Assembly (NCBI GenBank): GCA_964392305.1
Contig: CAYMPV010000033.1
Coordinates: 1-64,000 of the forward strand
Direction: 5' to 3'
Length of the DNA: 64,000 nt
From: JACKIC01 sp964392305
GTDB taxonomy: Bacteria > Planctomycetota > UBA1135 > UBA2386
This document shows positions 1 to 11,107 of the stretch, piece after piece; the stretch's first letter is position 1; each line of letters begins with the position of its first letter. The position numbers and the translations under genes were made by a program. The notes under the pieces are model-generated. The model did no database searches and had not been told where the DNA came from. It saw only the letters and a list, made by a program, of their open reading frames with translations.

Positions 1-1289
<1,289 letters not shown>

Positions 1290-1346
1290 CGGGGGCGGCA
1301 CGATAGGGCAGCGCGCGGTCGCGGACCACAGTGCTGGGTCGGTCGG

Positions 1347-3503
1347 TCAGCGATCTTCGAACGCCGCGAACAGGACCTGCTTCAGCCACTCGCCGCCGCC
1401 GCCGTTCCAGATCACCTCGAGTCCCTTGCGCCACGCGGCGAGGTCGCCGTCGGGGCCGGCCGGCAGGTCGGCGAACAACGCGGCGAAGCGGGCCTCGGCG
1501 CGCCAACGTGCACCGACCAGGCGGGGCAACGCCGCAGCGTCTGCCATTCCCGCGCAGGCCGCGGCGACGTCGTCATAGGCAGCGGCGAACGACCAGCGTT
1601 CCTCGGCGAGGCGCAGCATCGCCAAACTGACTTCCTCGGCGCCGAGCAACCCCAAGACCGCCGCACCCGCCAGCATGGCGACCGGACCGTGCCCGGCATC
1701 ATGCGCATAGGCGGAGACACACAGGCCGGCCACGTCGGAACGCCCCAACATCAGGGTCCCAGCAACACCGCAGAGATCGCGCGGCCAGCCGCAGACCTCC
1801 ACGCGTGCCGCCCAGCCGAGCAACAGCCGGGCGAACTCGTTCATCGGCGGCGCCGACTCGACCTGCAGGCCCCCCAGACTGCGGAGGCGCTCGGCTGGAG
1901 CCCGCCGGGGCAACGCTTCTGCGCCCCCGACCTGCACCGCACTCGAGATCAATTCGAGGATGTTGCCCGACGCCTCGAAGCCCATCGGCGGCAGAACCCT
2001 GGCGACTCGTGAGACGAAAGCAGGGAAGAACTCGAGCGGCTCGGGATGTCGCGTGAGGAAGTCCGCGCGCAACTGTTCCCAGGTGATGTCGAGCATCGCC
2101 ACGGATTCGCGATCGCCATCGGGCACCTCGATCGCGGAGCCGCTGCGCCATTCCCCATCCGGTCCGATGCGCAAGGACACGGCACGGCCCGCCACGATGA
2201 GATCTTCGCCTTCACGACGAATCAGGTCCGGGTCCGAGTAGCGGATGTAGGACGCAGTCGCAGGATGCAGAGTCACGTCGATCGCTCCTGGGTGATCCCC
2301 CGCGCTGACCCCCGCCCCCCAACGGACCTCGCAGCGGCCGTTGGCGCCGAAGCTGGAACGGACCGTGAACGTGAAGGCCATCGGCTGCGGGAGCCCGAAG
2401 CGGAACGAGTTCGCCCCCGCGGCGATACCGATCCACTCAGGCGAGACCAGCAACTCGAGGGGCAGGTCCGGCCCATCCTTGAATCGCAGCGAAGGCAGGC
2501 CAATCGCGAAGCCACCGCGCGACACTCTCAGCTCCACACGGCCAGGATCGATCTGCACACCGCGCCATTGCGACGCGTGCAAGTCTCCGCCCATGGCGAT
2601 CAACCGGCCCGAGTCGATGTGCTCGACGACCCGCTGCAGGGCGCGACGGATCTGCACCACGTCCGCATGCTCGAACTCCGCGAGCCGCGGCGCACAAGGC
2701 AACACGCGTACGGCGACAATCAACGGATCGAGTTCGATGGGCATCTTCTCGGGCAGCACGAACGCGATCGTTTGATACCTCCCCTGATCGTTCAGCTGCG
2801 CCTCGAGGTCATCCGCCAGCTCCCGGGTCAGCAGCGCACCCGGCTGCCAACGCAACCGCGCCAGCGCCGCCTCCGCGTCGTCGTCGCCGCGCAAGGCGAT
2901 GCGTCGCACCACCGTCGGCCGCCCTTCGTCCTTGACGACGACGTGCAGGTCCATCACCGCGTCGCGCAGGACCGGCGACACCTCGATCAGCGCGTTGTGA
3001 TACCCACGATCGACATAGGCACGCTGCATGGCCTGGCGAACGGCGCGCAGCGCGAAGTCGTCGGCGGGTGCGGGCTCGCCGTCGCGCCAGCCGGTCTTCT
3101 CGTCGCCGAACAGTTTCGATGCGGCGTGCAGGGCCGCGCGCAGGTTCGCGGTCGTGACCTCACGATTGCCTTCGCAGACGATCTCACCGCAGGTGCGCCG
3201 ACTGCCTTCGTCGACGCGGATCGAGTGCTCGTCGCGGTCCCATGACACCCGCGCCTGGGCAAACCCGTTCCGGCGATAGACGTCCTGCGCCGCGCCGGCC
3301 AGTTTCTCGAATGCCGCAGCGTCGAACGGCGCCACCAGCAGCCGCATGACCCGCGGGTCCGCCATCAGCGCCGAGACCAGTTCGTCACGCTGAACCGCGA
3401 CGGCACCCGTCACCCGCAGTTCGCGCACCACACGCCAGGGTTCGCGGACCTCCTGCGCAAGCAGCGCCGCGGTCCAGGACAGGATGATGCATTGGGCCTT
3501 CAT
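1347..3503 (-). CDS. Secreted protein with several POTRA-like domains and no recognisable beta-barrel
   Basis: The 718-residue product begins with a short signal-like segment (MKAQCIILSWTAALLAQ). Residues about 20-290 read as three or so consecutive POTRA-like units: WRVVRELRVTGAVAVQRDEL, then CGEIVCEGNREVTTANLRAA, then VVRRIALRGDDDAEAALARL, each followed by a helix and a YxxxGY/F-type turn (YRRNGFAQARV, YVDRGYHNALIEV). POTRA domains normally precede a 16-strand barrel in BamA/TamA proteins. Here the C-terminal half (about 300-718) includes beta-rich stretches, then a hydrophobic, Ala/Leu-rich helical end and no terminal aromatic beta-signal. It is probably exported. It lies 57 bp upstream of the carboxylase gene on the same strand. 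Its function is unknown. Confidence 0.85.
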   Translation of the reverse strand: MKAQCIILSWTAALLAQEVREPWRVVRELRVTGAVAVQRDELVSALMADPRVMRLLVAPFDAAAFEKLAGAAQDVYRRNGFAQARVSWDRDEHSIRVDEGSRRTCGEIVCEGNREVTTANLRAALHAASKLFGDEKTGWRDGEPAPADDFALRAVRQAMQRAYVDRGYHNALIEVSPVLRDAVMDLHVVVKDEGRPTVVRRIALRGDDDAEAALARLRWQPGALLTRELADDLEAQLNDQGRYQTIAFVLPEKMPIELDPLIVAVRVLPCAPRLAEFEHADVVQIRRALQRVVEHIDSGRLIAMGGDLHASQWRGVQIDPGRVELRVSRGGFAIGLPSLRFKDGPDLPLELLVSPEWIGIAAGANSFRFGLPQPMAFTFTVRSSFGANGRCEVRWGAGVSAGDHPGAIDVTLHPATASYIRYSDPDLIRREGEDLIVAGRAVSLRIGPDGEWRSGSAIEVPDGDRESVAMLDITWEQLRADFLTRHPEPLEFFPAFVSRVARVLPPMGFEASGNILELISSAVQVGGAEALPRRAPAERLRSLGGLQVESAPPMNEFARLLLGWAARVEVCGWPRDLCGVAGTLMLGRSDVAGLCVSAYAHDAGHGPVAMLAGAAVLGLLGAEEVSLAMLRLAEERWSFAAAYDDVAAACAGMADAAALPRLVGARWRAEARFAALFADLPAGPDGDLAAWRKGLEVIWNGGGGEWLKQVLFAAFEDR

Positions 3504-3716
3504 GGTTGTTCCACAGTGCCGCCCGCCGACGAGCCGGCGCGCACGATAACGCGCCGGACCGCGTCGAACACGTCGCGGCGACGGGCCCGCGCACCTTGAC
3601 AGATCGTCGGATCATGGTCGTATCTGCCATGGCAAGGGACTCTCTCGATCGCATCCGCCCCCAGGTGCGAGCCACGCCCCCTCCTTGCCGACCCCTCAAA
3701 CCCCGCAGGAGAGAAC

Positions 3717-6700
3717 ATGTCCTCATCGTCCTCGAGGGCTCTCGCGACGGCCGTCGCGATGTGCGCCACCCCTCTGCTCGCGCAATGGCAACCTGTGCCC
3801 ACCAGCCAGATGCCACCAGTGCGCACGCACTTCACGTTCACGCCGTACAACGCTCCGGGCCAGACCGGCTCGCTGTTGCTGTTCGGCGGCGACTCGGCCA
3901 ACCCGAACGCCACCGAGTGGCTCTGGGACGGCGCGGAATGGTCGACTTTGACCACGCCCGTGCCGCGGCGCGGTGGCCAGGCGATCACGCAACTGGCCAA
4001 CGGCGACCTGCTGCTGTTCGGCGGCTACGACGGCAACGGCACGCCGCTGCTCGACACCTGGCTGTGCAGCAACGGCGCCTGGACGCAGCTGGCGCCCACC
4101 GCGACGCCGCCGGCGATGGCGCAGGGCACGATGATCATGACCAGTGACCCGGCGGGCGGCGCCATCCTGATCGGGCAGGTGACCGTGTTGCGCGAGACCT
4201 GGCGCTTCGCCAACGGGCAGTGGTCGCACGTGAACACCGCGGTGCCGAATGGGCAATCGTGGACGCTGTTCACCGACACGGTGCGCGGCGAAGTGGGTCT
4301 CGCCGTGGCCAAGGTGCTCGGCATCGAGATCTACGGATTGGTCGGTGGCGCATGGGAACAACGCAGTCAACCGAACATCCACCTCGCCTTCATCGGCGAC
4401 GGCGCGTTCGACCCCGAACGCGGCAGATTGGTGCTGGCGCAGACGGCGATGGCCGGTGTCGACACGTTCGAGTGGGACGGCGCCTCGCTCACCCAGGCCG
4501 CACACACCTTCAACTTCTTCGCGACCGGCCGTGCGATCTGGCACGCGGCGCGCAAGGAGGTCCTGATCGCGCAGAACAGCACCACCGGCATCCGCCTGTG
4601 GCGTTGGCCCACCAACCCGCGCCCGTTCGCCACGGCCTACGGCCAGCCTTGCCAGGATCCGGGCTTCACGCTCGACCTCGCGCCCGGTGACTCCCCCGAA
4701 CCCGGCGCTGTGCACCGCTTGCAAGCCAGCGTGCCGAACGCGGCCGCGTTGACCTTCAGCGTGCTCGGCTTCTCACACACGACCGACAACGGCGGGCCGC
4801 TGCCGCGCGTGATCCCGTTCGGCAGTCTGGGCTGCGAACAGCGGGTGCAGGCGCTGGTCGCCAACCTGCTGCCGGCTGGCCCGACCGCGACGCAGGCGAT
4901 GCTGATCCCCAACAGCGCCAGCATGCTCGGCCTGCGTTACGACGCGCAATTCGTGCAGGCCGATGCCGCGGGAGTGCTCGATGCCAGCAACGGCCTCGAG
5001 GTGCAAATCGGCATGCCGATCGCCGACCGCACGCTGACCGAGACGTTCAGTTCGACGCTGCAGCGCGACGCGATGGCCTCGGGTGATACGTGGTCGAACG
5101 GTGCAGCCACTGCCGTGGCGATCGGCGGCGACGGCCATCACGGCTCGTTCGACCCGAGCCTCGGCGCACCGGTCTCGCCCAACCACTACGAGTGGAACAC
5201 CGACAGCTTCACGATCCCGGCGGCGAACACGTTCTCGGGTGTCACCGAGGTGGTGACTGACGGCGAGTTCCACTTCACCGACTTCGTGCTGCCGGCCGGC
5301 GTCACCGTGACCTTCACGGGCAGCGCCCCGCCGCGCATCCGTGTGCGTGGCCGCGTCGACGTGCAGGGCACCCTGCTGTGCAACGCCGAGGCGCTGCCGT
5401 TCTGGGTGCCGACGAGCGGTCTGGCCATGGGTTTGCACGTCTCGGACTTCAACGCCCGAGGCGCGATCTCGACGTCGCCGCCCTTCGTGCCAGGCCAACC
5501 CGGCAGCGCCGGCGGCCCTGGCGGCGGACGCGGCGGCGACGGCGGCAACGAATGCCAAGGCACCGGACCGATCATCATCGGCGGCACCATCGTGACCAAC
5601 GGCCAGCCGGGCCAGGATGTCCGCATCACCGCCGGTCACGCCTACGCGGCGTTCGCGGCGGGCACCGGCGGGCAGGGTGCGACGATGCATCCGGCAACGG
5701 GCATCGCGGCACCGAACACGCCGCTGCTCGGCAGCGTCTATCGCGCGCACTTCGCGCCCGGCGGCGGCGGCGGCGGCTTCGACCTCGCAGGTGGCGCGGC
5801 GAACGTCACGCCGCTCGGCGCCCTGAGCATCGGCGCCACGCCCACAGGAGGCACCGCGTTCCCCGTGGTCCCGTACCCGCCCAACCCACTGCCAAGCCCC
5901 GGGTATTCGTCTCTCGACCACTTCGTCGTCGGCGGCTCGGGCGGCGGCGGCGGTGCGACGCACGCGTTCGGCACCATCTATGTCGTCGGTGACGTCTACA
6001 TCGCCGGCAGCGGCGGTTCGGGCGGCGGCGGCGCGCTCGCGCTGCGCGCAGGCGGCGACCTGGTCGTCGGCAGCAGCGCATCGCTGCAGGCCAAGGGCGG
6101 CGATGGTGTGCTGATCAACGGCGACGACGCCAACACTCCGACCACCGACCAGAACTGGGGCATCTCTTCGCCGGGCGGCGGCGGCTCCGGCGGCTCGCTG
6201 CTGCTACAAGCCGCTGGCAACGTCGTCGTCGACGGCGACCTCGACACCAGCGGTGGACCCGGCAGTCGCACCGGCTTCGTCGCCAACCCCTCGCTCAACG
6301 TGCAGTCGCAGGCCGGCGCCGGCTCGAACGGCTTCGTGCGCCTCGAGGCCGGTGGCGCCGTGCAGTTCACGGGCAGCAGCGTGCCGGCGATCGTCAACGG
6401 CACCCACACGGGCCCCTTGACCGACACCGACCAGAAGACCGGCTCGCGTTCGCTGTGGATGGTCCCGCCCAGCGTCGGCCTGCCCGTCTACCGCCGCTAC
6501 GAGCTGCTGGCGGACGTCAACGGCAACACGCTGCTGTTCAGCGACGACCCGACGGTCTCGACCCTGCGCGCCGACGACCCCGCCGGGCCCGTGCTGCTGC
6601 GGTTGCAGGCCGCGCGCCTGGACCCGCTGACGGCCCAGGTCGACCCGGCGACCATCGGTCCATGGCGCTCGACCGCAGCTCCTGGCGCCACCGATTCGCT

Positions 6701-6797
6701 GAACCGCGATCGCGGCACGGCGGTGCGCTTCGACCTGGTGCTCGACAAGAGCCACGGGCCGGTGCGCGTGCTCGAGTTGCGGCTGATCTGGCGGTAG
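3717..6797 (+). CDS. Large secreted protein: kelch-like N-terminal half, glycine-rich C-terminal half
   Basis: The 1026-residue product has a signal peptide ending near LLAQ (residues 1-24). A purine-rich AGGAGAG lies a few bases before the ATG. Residues about 30-310 carry kelch/galactose-oxidase-type blades (LLLFGGDSANPN, TEWLWDGAEW, LLLFGGYDGNG). Residues about 470-930 are extremely glycine-rich with short beta turns (GGPGGGRGGDGGNE, GGGGGGFDLAGG, GGSGGGGGATHAFG) and repeating phrases such as RVRGRVDVQGTL and SGGSLLLQAAGNVVVDGDL, suggestive of an extended beta structure. The second half is homologous by eye to the stand-alone glycine-rich gene at 17548-18705. The protein is probably surface or extracellular. 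No catalytic residues can be assigned. Confidence 0.93.
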   Translation: MSSSSSRALATAVAMCATPLLAQWQPVPTSQMPPVRTHFTFTPYNAPGQTGSLLLFGGDSANPNATEWLWDGAEWSTLTTPVPRRGGQAITQLANGDLLLFGGYDGNGTPLLDTWLCSNGAWTQLAPTATPPAMAQGTMIMTSDPAGGAILIGQVTVLRETWRFANGQWSHVNTAVPNGQSWTLFTDTVRGEVGLAVAKVLGIEIYGLVGGAWEQRSQPNIHLAFIGDGAFDPERGRLVLAQTAMAGVDTFEWDGASLTQAAHTFNFFATGRAIWHAARKEVLIAQNSTTGIRLWRWPTNPRPFATAYGQPCQDPGFTLDLAPGDSPEPGAVHRLQASVPNAAALTFSVLGFSHTTDNGGPLPRVIPFGSLGCEQRVQALVANLLPAGPTATQAMLIPNSASMLGLRYDAQFVQADAAGVLDASNGLEVQIGMPIADRTLTETFSSTLQRDAMASGDTWSNGAATAVAIGGDGHHGSFDPSLGAPVSPNHYEWNTDSFTIPAANTFSGVTEVVTDGEFHFTDFVLPAGVTVTFTGSAPPRIRVRGRVDVQGTLLCNAEALPFWVPTSGLAMGLHVSDFNARGAISTSPPFVPGQPGSAGGPGGGRGGDGGNECQGTGPIIIGGTIVTNGQPGQDVRITAGHAYAAFAAGTGGQGATMHPATGIAAPNTPLLGSVYRAHFAPGGGGGGFDLAGGAANVTPLGALSIGATPTGGTAFPVVPYPPNPLPSPGYSSLDHFVVGGSGGGGGATHAFGTIYVVGDVYIAGSGGSGGGGALALRAGGDLVVGSSASLQAKGGDGVLINGDDANTPTTDQNWGISSPGGGGSGGSLLLQAAGNVVVDGDLDTSGGPGSRTGFVANPSLNVQSQAGAGSNGFVRLEAGGAVQFTGSSVPAIVNGTHTGPLTDTDQKTGSRSLWMVPPSVGLPVYRRYELLADVNGNTLLFSDDPTVSTLRADDPAGPVLLRLQAARLDPLTAQVDPATIGPWRSTAAPGATDSLNRDRGTAVRFDLVLDKSHGPVRVLELRLIWR

Positions 6798-6816
6798 CAC
6801 GCGAGGCTTGGCGTCC

Positions 6817-6841
6817 CCCGCGGCAGAATCTGTCGCGCGGG
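6817..6841 (+). terminator. Hairpin after the 1026-aa secreted protein gene
   Basis: A 6-bp GC stem (CCCGCG/CGCGGG) encloses a 13-nt loop that can itself pair (CAG/CTG). It begins 20 bp after the stop codon. There is no T-tract, as is common for terminators in such GC-rich DNA. Confidence 0.35.
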
Positions 6842-6982
6842 TGATGGCCGGCAGCTCGGAAGGGCGGATTCCCTCCCGGGAATTCTCCCCATCACCGAGT
6901 TGCCGGCGACCTCCAAGGTGCTACACAGGCCCCACGGACGGTCGCCTCTCTCGCCACCATCCCGCCGACGAGACCCCACCCA

Positions 6983-8116
6983 ATGCTGCAGTTCAGCGCG
7001 CGCCTCGGCGCCGTCGCCATCCTCACCACGATGGTCGCGGCCCAGGTGAACTCGTTCGTTCTCTACCCGCAGGATCCCGAGCGCCAGACCATCACCTGCA
7101 CGTCGTTCGTCGGCCGCCCCGACTGGAACAACGCGGCAGAGGCGCTGTTCGAACTGAGCCCGGACCACTTCCGCGGCGTCGGCGACGCCAACGGCTTCGC
7201 GCGGATCTTCGGCATCTACCACTGGGTCGCCGACGAGCGCCTGTCCACCTCCGAGACCTACGGACTCGTCGTGCGCAGCGGGCTGTCCTCGGGCGGTCCC
7301 GACATGAGTTCCACGGGTGCGCAGCTGCAGATCGCCAACTTGACCACGCCGCCGTCGACGAACACGGCGCGCGGCACGTGGATCATGCACGACGGCTTCA
7401 ACATCCCGGGTGGTCACTGGGTCACCACCCCCGGGCTGTTCTACCAGAGCACCTACTACGTCGGCATCGACCTGCCCGCCGACAGCCAGTGGCCCAACAC
7501 CGACGGTCACTCGCTGTTCCGCGCCGACTTGCTGAACGCCAACACCGGCGCCGTGTTCGGCGAGAACCACAGCGCTGCCGCGCACAACCCGACCTGGGCC
7601 GGAAGGCAGAACGCGCCGTCGTTCTCGACGCCGTGGACCTACATCCTCGGGCCGTTCGTGACCTCACCCAACCTGCACGTCGGCGGCGTCGACCCGACGA
7701 GCACGCGCCTGGGCGCGCCCGGCGCCAACTTCGGCATGAACGGGCTCTACCCCGACATCTCGGGCTTGCCGACCACCACCCCGCGCAGCGACGGCATCGT
7801 GCTGCGCATGACCGACAACCTCGCGCCGTTCGGGCTGGCCATGTTCGGCGCGTCGCTCGGCTGGCAGTTCCCCTACTACCACGGGCCGATCTTCACCAAC
7901 CTCCAGCTGATCGGCTACAGCCACATCGGTGACGGCGCGCAGACGATCACCGTCGCCCTCAGCACGCTGCAGAACGGCGTGCGCGAGATCAACGTCGCGA
8001 TGCCCGGCACCATCCCGCCGGCGCTGGTCGGCACCAACCTCGTCTTCCAGGGCATCTCCTGGGACACGAACACGAACCAGGCCGAGTGGACCAACGCCCA
8101 GATGACGCACCTGTGA
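6983..8116 (+). CDS. Secreted protein, first copy of a tandem paralogous pair
   Basis: The 377-residue product starts with a signal peptide (MLQFSARLGAVAILTTMVAAQ) and then a conserved body containing FVGRPDWNNAAEALFE, WIMHDGFNIPGG and TDGHSLFRADLLNANTGAVF. It has no recognised catalytic motif. The adjacent gene encodes a 377-residue paralogue aligning end to end without obvious gaps; the starts are 1189 bp apart. Only 55 bp separate the two genes, so they are probably co-transcribed. I do not recognise a named family. The composition (many Asn, Thr, Gly, aromatic residues, few Cys) suggests a beta-sheet extracellular protein. Confidence 0.92.
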   Translation: MLQFSARLGAVAILTTMVAAQVNSFVLYPQDPERQTITCTSFVGRPDWNNAAEALFELSPDHFRGVGDANGFARIFGIYHWVADERLSTSETYGLVVRSGLSSGGPDMSSTGAQLQIANLTTPPSTNTARGTWIMHDGFNIPGGHWVTTPGLFYQSTYYVGIDLPADSQWPNTDGHSLFRADLLNANTGAVFGENHSAAAHNPTWAGRQNAPSFSTPWTYILGPFVTSPNLHVGGVDPTSTRLGAPGANFGMNGLYPDISGLPTTTPRSDGIVLRMTDNLAPFGLAMFGASLGWQFPYYHGPIFTNLQLIGYSHIGDGAQTITVALSTLQNGVREINVAMPGTIPPALVGTNLVFQGISWDTNTNQAEWTNAQMTHL

Positions 8117-8171
8117 CCGCGTCCTCTGCCAACCCCGACATCCAGCCCCTCACCGCCAAGGGAACCACATC

Positions 8172-9305
8172 ATGAACCTCCTCACTGCACGTCTCTCGGC
8201 CGCCGCCATCCTCACCACGATGGCCACCGCCCAGGTCAACCCGTTCGTCTTCTATCCCCAGGATCCCGAGCGCCAGACGGTCACCTGCACGTCGTTCGTC
8301 GGCCGCCCCGACTGGAACAACGCCGCCGAGGCCCTGTTCGAGATCGACCAGCAACACTTCCGCAGCGTCGGTGACGCCAACGGTTTCATGCGGGTGTTCG
8401 GCATCTACCACTGGGTCGCGGACGAACGGTTGTCGACCACCGAGAACTACTCGCTGGTGATCCGGCTGCCCGCGACGAACGCCGGCCCCGACATGACCCC
8501 GGCCGGCGAGGTGCTGCGCATCGCCAACCTGACCACACCGCCTTCGAGCAACACCGCGCGCGGCACGTGGATCATGCACGACGGCTTCAACATCCCCGGC
8601 GGCCAGATCATCCCGGGCGACTACTTCCTGGGCACGATGCTGCCGCGCATCTACATCGGCGTCGACCTGCCCGCCAACAGCCTGTGGCCCAACACCGACG
8701 GCCACTCGCTGTTCCGCGCCGACATGCTCAACGCCAACACCGGCGCCGTGTTCGGCGAGAACCACAGCGCGACGGCGCAACCGGTCACGTGGGCCGGCCT
8801 GACCAGCGCGCCGTCGTTCACGACGCCGTGGACCTACATCATGGGGCCGTTCGTGACGTCGCCGAACCTGCACATCGGCGGCATCGACCCGACCAGCAAC
8901 CGCCTCGGCGCGACCGGCGCGAACTTCGGTCTCGGCGGGCTCTACCCCGACGTCTCCGGCCTGCCGGCAACGACCCCGCGCCGCGACGGCATCGTCGTGC
9001 GCGTCACCGACAACCTCTCGCCGTTCGGGCTGCGAATGCTCGGCGCGTCGCTGGGCTTCAGCCAGCCCTACTACCACTGGCCGATGATGGGCACCCTGAT
9101 CGGCTACGGCCACATCGGCGACGGCTCGAGCACGATCACGGTCGGCTTCGCCGTGCAGCAGAACGGCGTGTCCGAATCGACCATCGCCCAGCCCGGCACG
9201 ATCCCGACCGCGCTGGTCGGCACCGACATCGTCTTCCAGGCGATCCTCTGGGACACCAACACCAACGTCGCCGAGTGGACCAACGCGCAGGCGGTGCACT
9301 TCTGA
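8172..9305 (+). CDS. Secreted protein, second copy of a tandem paralogous pair
   Basis: This is the tandem paralogue of the preceding gene and also has 377 residues. Signal peptide: MNLLTARLSAAAILTTMATAQ. Shared blocks include ERQTVTCTSFVGRPDWNNAA, WIMHDGFNIPGG and FGENHSA, while the region after FNIPGG and the C-terminal segment (SQPYYHWPMMG versus QFPYYHGPIFTN) diverge. Both end with near-identical phrases (ILWDTNTNVAEWTNAQ). An AAGGGAACC element precedes the ATG. The divergence pattern, with a conserved frame and variable loops, suggests duplication followed by diversification. Function is unknown. Confidence 0.92.
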   Translation: MNLLTARLSAAAILTTMATAQVNPFVFYPQDPERQTVTCTSFVGRPDWNNAAEALFEIDQQHFRSVGDANGFMRVFGIYHWVADERLSTTENYSLVIRLPATNAGPDMTPAGEVLRIANLTTPPSSNTARGTWIMHDGFNIPGGQIIPGDYFLGTMLPRIYIGVDLPANSLWPNTDGHSLFRADMLNANTGAVFGENHSATAQPVTWAGLTSAPSFTTPWTYIMGPFVTSPNLHIGGIDPTSNRLGATGANFGLGGLYPDVSGLPATTPRRDGIVVRVTDNLSPFGLRMLGASLGFSQPYYHWPMMGTLIGYGHIGDGSSTITVGFAVQQNGVSESTIAQPGTIPTALVGTDIVFQAILWDTNTNVAEWTNAQAVHF

Positions 9306-9385
9306 TCGCGGGCCGCGACCACTCCACCACCAGGCCCATCCCTGCCGTCGCCATCACCACCGAACCACCAAGCCAACCCGCCACC

Positions 9386-9877
9386 ATGGCCCGTGAACCC
9401 TTCCTGCTGCTGATGATCGCCGCACTGGCCGGAGCCTCGCTCTGGCTGGCGCGTTCGCCAGCAGACTCCACCGGTGTCGCCATCGACCTCACCGAGGCTG
9501 GCATCACGTCGGGCCGCGCCGCCACCACCGGCGCGGCGGCGACCACCGGTGAACTCGCATCACAAGACACAGCGACGCCGAAGACCGCGACCACCGATCC
9601 TTCCCGCCAACTGCAACTGCCCGACGGCTCGTTCGTCGACACCCTCAACGGCGCCACCAACCCCAAGCCGCTCGCCGAGTTCTGGGGCACCCAGATCCCG
9701 TGGAGCCCGATCGTCGGCGTCGAGCAGAACGACCAGGGCGTCGCGTGGTATCGCCACGAGAACGGCTCCTACAGCACCACCGAGACCCACTGGGACTCCG
9801 CCGGCAAACGCTACGTCACCTTGACGCGCGTCGCTCACCAGGGCCCCGCTGCGCCAGCGATCGCGCCTCGCCGCTGA
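9386..9877 (+). CDS. Small membrane-anchored or exported hypothetical protein
   Basis: The 163-residue product starts MAREPFLLLMIAALAGASLW, a single hydrophobic segment followed by a Thr/Ala-rich linker (about 28-75) and a compact C-terminal domain with WGTQIPWSPIVGVEQNDQGV and WYRHENGSYSTTETHWDSAG. I chose this ATG because the upstream in-frame extension is antisense-like Arg/His-rich sequence. It follows the 377-aa pair by 80 bp and is likely in the same transcript. The family is not recognised. A membrane anchor with an outward-facing domain is the simplest reading. Confidence 0.75.
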   Translation: MAREPFLLLMIAALAGASLWLARSPADSTGVAIDLTEAGITSGRAATTGAAATTGELASQDTATPKTATTDPSRQLQLPDGSFVDTLNGATNPKPLAEFWGTQIPWSPIVGVEQNDQGVAWYRHENGSYSTTETHWDSAGKRYVTLTRVAHQGPAAPAIAPRR

Positions 9878-9908
9878 GCCCGTCCGGTCGATCCGACCAG
9901 GCCCACGC

Positions 9909-11057
9909 TCACGGATCGAAGCGCAGCACCTGGAACGGTGCGACCGTCGGCGGCCCGGCCGAGATGTGCAGCTCGGGCTTCTCGCCGAGCACCATCACCG
10001 TGCACACGTAGGTCGACGGATTGCTCACCGGCGTCGTCCGTCCCGTGATCCGCAGCGCAGCCACCACGTCCTCGAACGTCGGCCGCTTGCCCGCCGGCAG
10101 GGCGCGGTCGAGCGCCGCGAAACGCGCGCACGGCAGTTGTTCCTCCGGTGGCCGGGCATCGGCCTTGGCCTGTGCCGCGTAGACCGGGGACCAGTCGGTG
10201 CTGGCCAGCGGATGATTGGTGTGCCAGACCCAACCATCGCGCCCCTCTGGTAACCAGGGCACGACCCCGCCGGCCGAGGCCTCGAAGCACGGCGACCGAT
10301 CCGCACCGCCGATCGTGTAGGCCTGTCCGGAGGCGTGCTTGACGCGTTTGCAGAACGCCACCGCATCGTCGTGCGAACGCTGCGCCAGGATGCCGCGCAC
10401 CACGAACGCCACCGGCAACCCGTCCGGACACGGCCGCAGTTGCAGCACGGTGTTGACCCCGACCGCGATGCGCTTGTTGTTGAGGCCGTTGCCGCCGACC
10501 AGGCCCGGCAGCGTGACCACGAGGCTCTGCAGTTCCCCGTCGTCGTGGTGGATGCGCAGCACCGTCGGGTAACGGTTCATCCACAGCGGCAGGTCCAGGT
10601 TCTGCGCCACCAGGCCCGGTGTGTCCCCGTCGCGATCGACGCCGATCGTCGAGCACTTGTCGCCGCGGCCCAGCTCGGCCTGCGCCCACAACTCGTCGAC
10701 CAACTGGAAGGCGAACATGCGCTCGAACGGCTGTTCAGCGCCGGCAGCGATGCCGCGGATCTCGTCGAGCAACTCGGGGGTGTGTTCCTTGGCGGCTGCC
10801 TCGAACTTCGTGTTCGCGAGGAAACGTTTCACGAACTCGTCGGCGGTGATGCGCGTGGAGCGCTCCAGGTCTCGCTGCCACTGCTGCACCATCCACGCGA
10901 TCTGCTCACGCAGCTGGCGACCGTGCTGCAGGCCGCGCTCATGCGGCGTGCCGCGCAGTTCGACGACCGTGAGCGAACGCTCCGGCGCCGGACGTTCCTG
11001 CGCGGGCATTGGCAGCGTGAGCAGGGCGACGACGAGAGCAGACCAGGGGGTGTGCAT
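9909..11057 (-). CDS. C45-like / acyl-coenzyme A:6-aminopenicillanate acyltransferase-like Ntn hydrolase, exported
   Basis: The 382-residue product has a signal peptide (MHTPWSALVVALLTLPMPAQ). The body begins VVELRGTPHERGLQHGRQLR, the typical opening of C45/AAT-like linear-amide hydrolases. KCSTIGV places a Cys at residue 135, the expected N-terminal nucleophile after self-cleavage. It is followed by LVAQNLDLP and GLVGGNGLNNKRIAVGVNT, matching the family pattern in which Asn and Asp residues line the active site. Family members hydrolyse or transfer acyl groups on amide bonds; the substrate cannot be read from sequence. It lies 50 bp downstream of a glycosyltransferase gene on the same strand. 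The upstream in-frame region is Arg-rich shadow and was excluded. Confidence 0.88.
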   Translation of the reverse strand: MHTPWSALVVALLTLPMPAQERPAPERSLTVVELRGTPHERGLQHGRQLREQIAWMVQQWQRDLERSTRITADEFVKRFLANTKFEAAAKEHTPELLDEIRGIAAGAEQPFERMFAFQLVDELWAQAELGRGDKCSTIGVDRDGDTPGLVAQNLDLPLWMNRYPTVLRIHHDDGELQSLVVTLPGLVGGNGLNNKRIAVGVNTVLQLRPCPDGLPVAFVVRGILAQRSHDDAVAFCKRVKHASGQAYTIGGADRSPCFEASAGGVVPWLPEGRDGWVWHTNHPLASTDWSPVYAAQAKADARPPEEQLPCARFAALDRALPAGKRPTFEDVVAALRITGRTTPVSNPSTYVCTVMVLGEKPELHISAGPPTVAPFQVLRFDP

Positions 11058-11107
11058 CGAAGACCTCGACAGGGATGTGGCGCGGGGACGCAGACGAGGG
11101 CGCGAGC

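Noticed and set aside
5490..6190. Possible simple-sequence DNA repeat or CRISPR-like array in the glycine-rich region
   Set aside because: The GGC-rich runs encode poly-glycine of a secreted protein. Spacing and units are irregular, and no identical 25-40 bp repeats are present.
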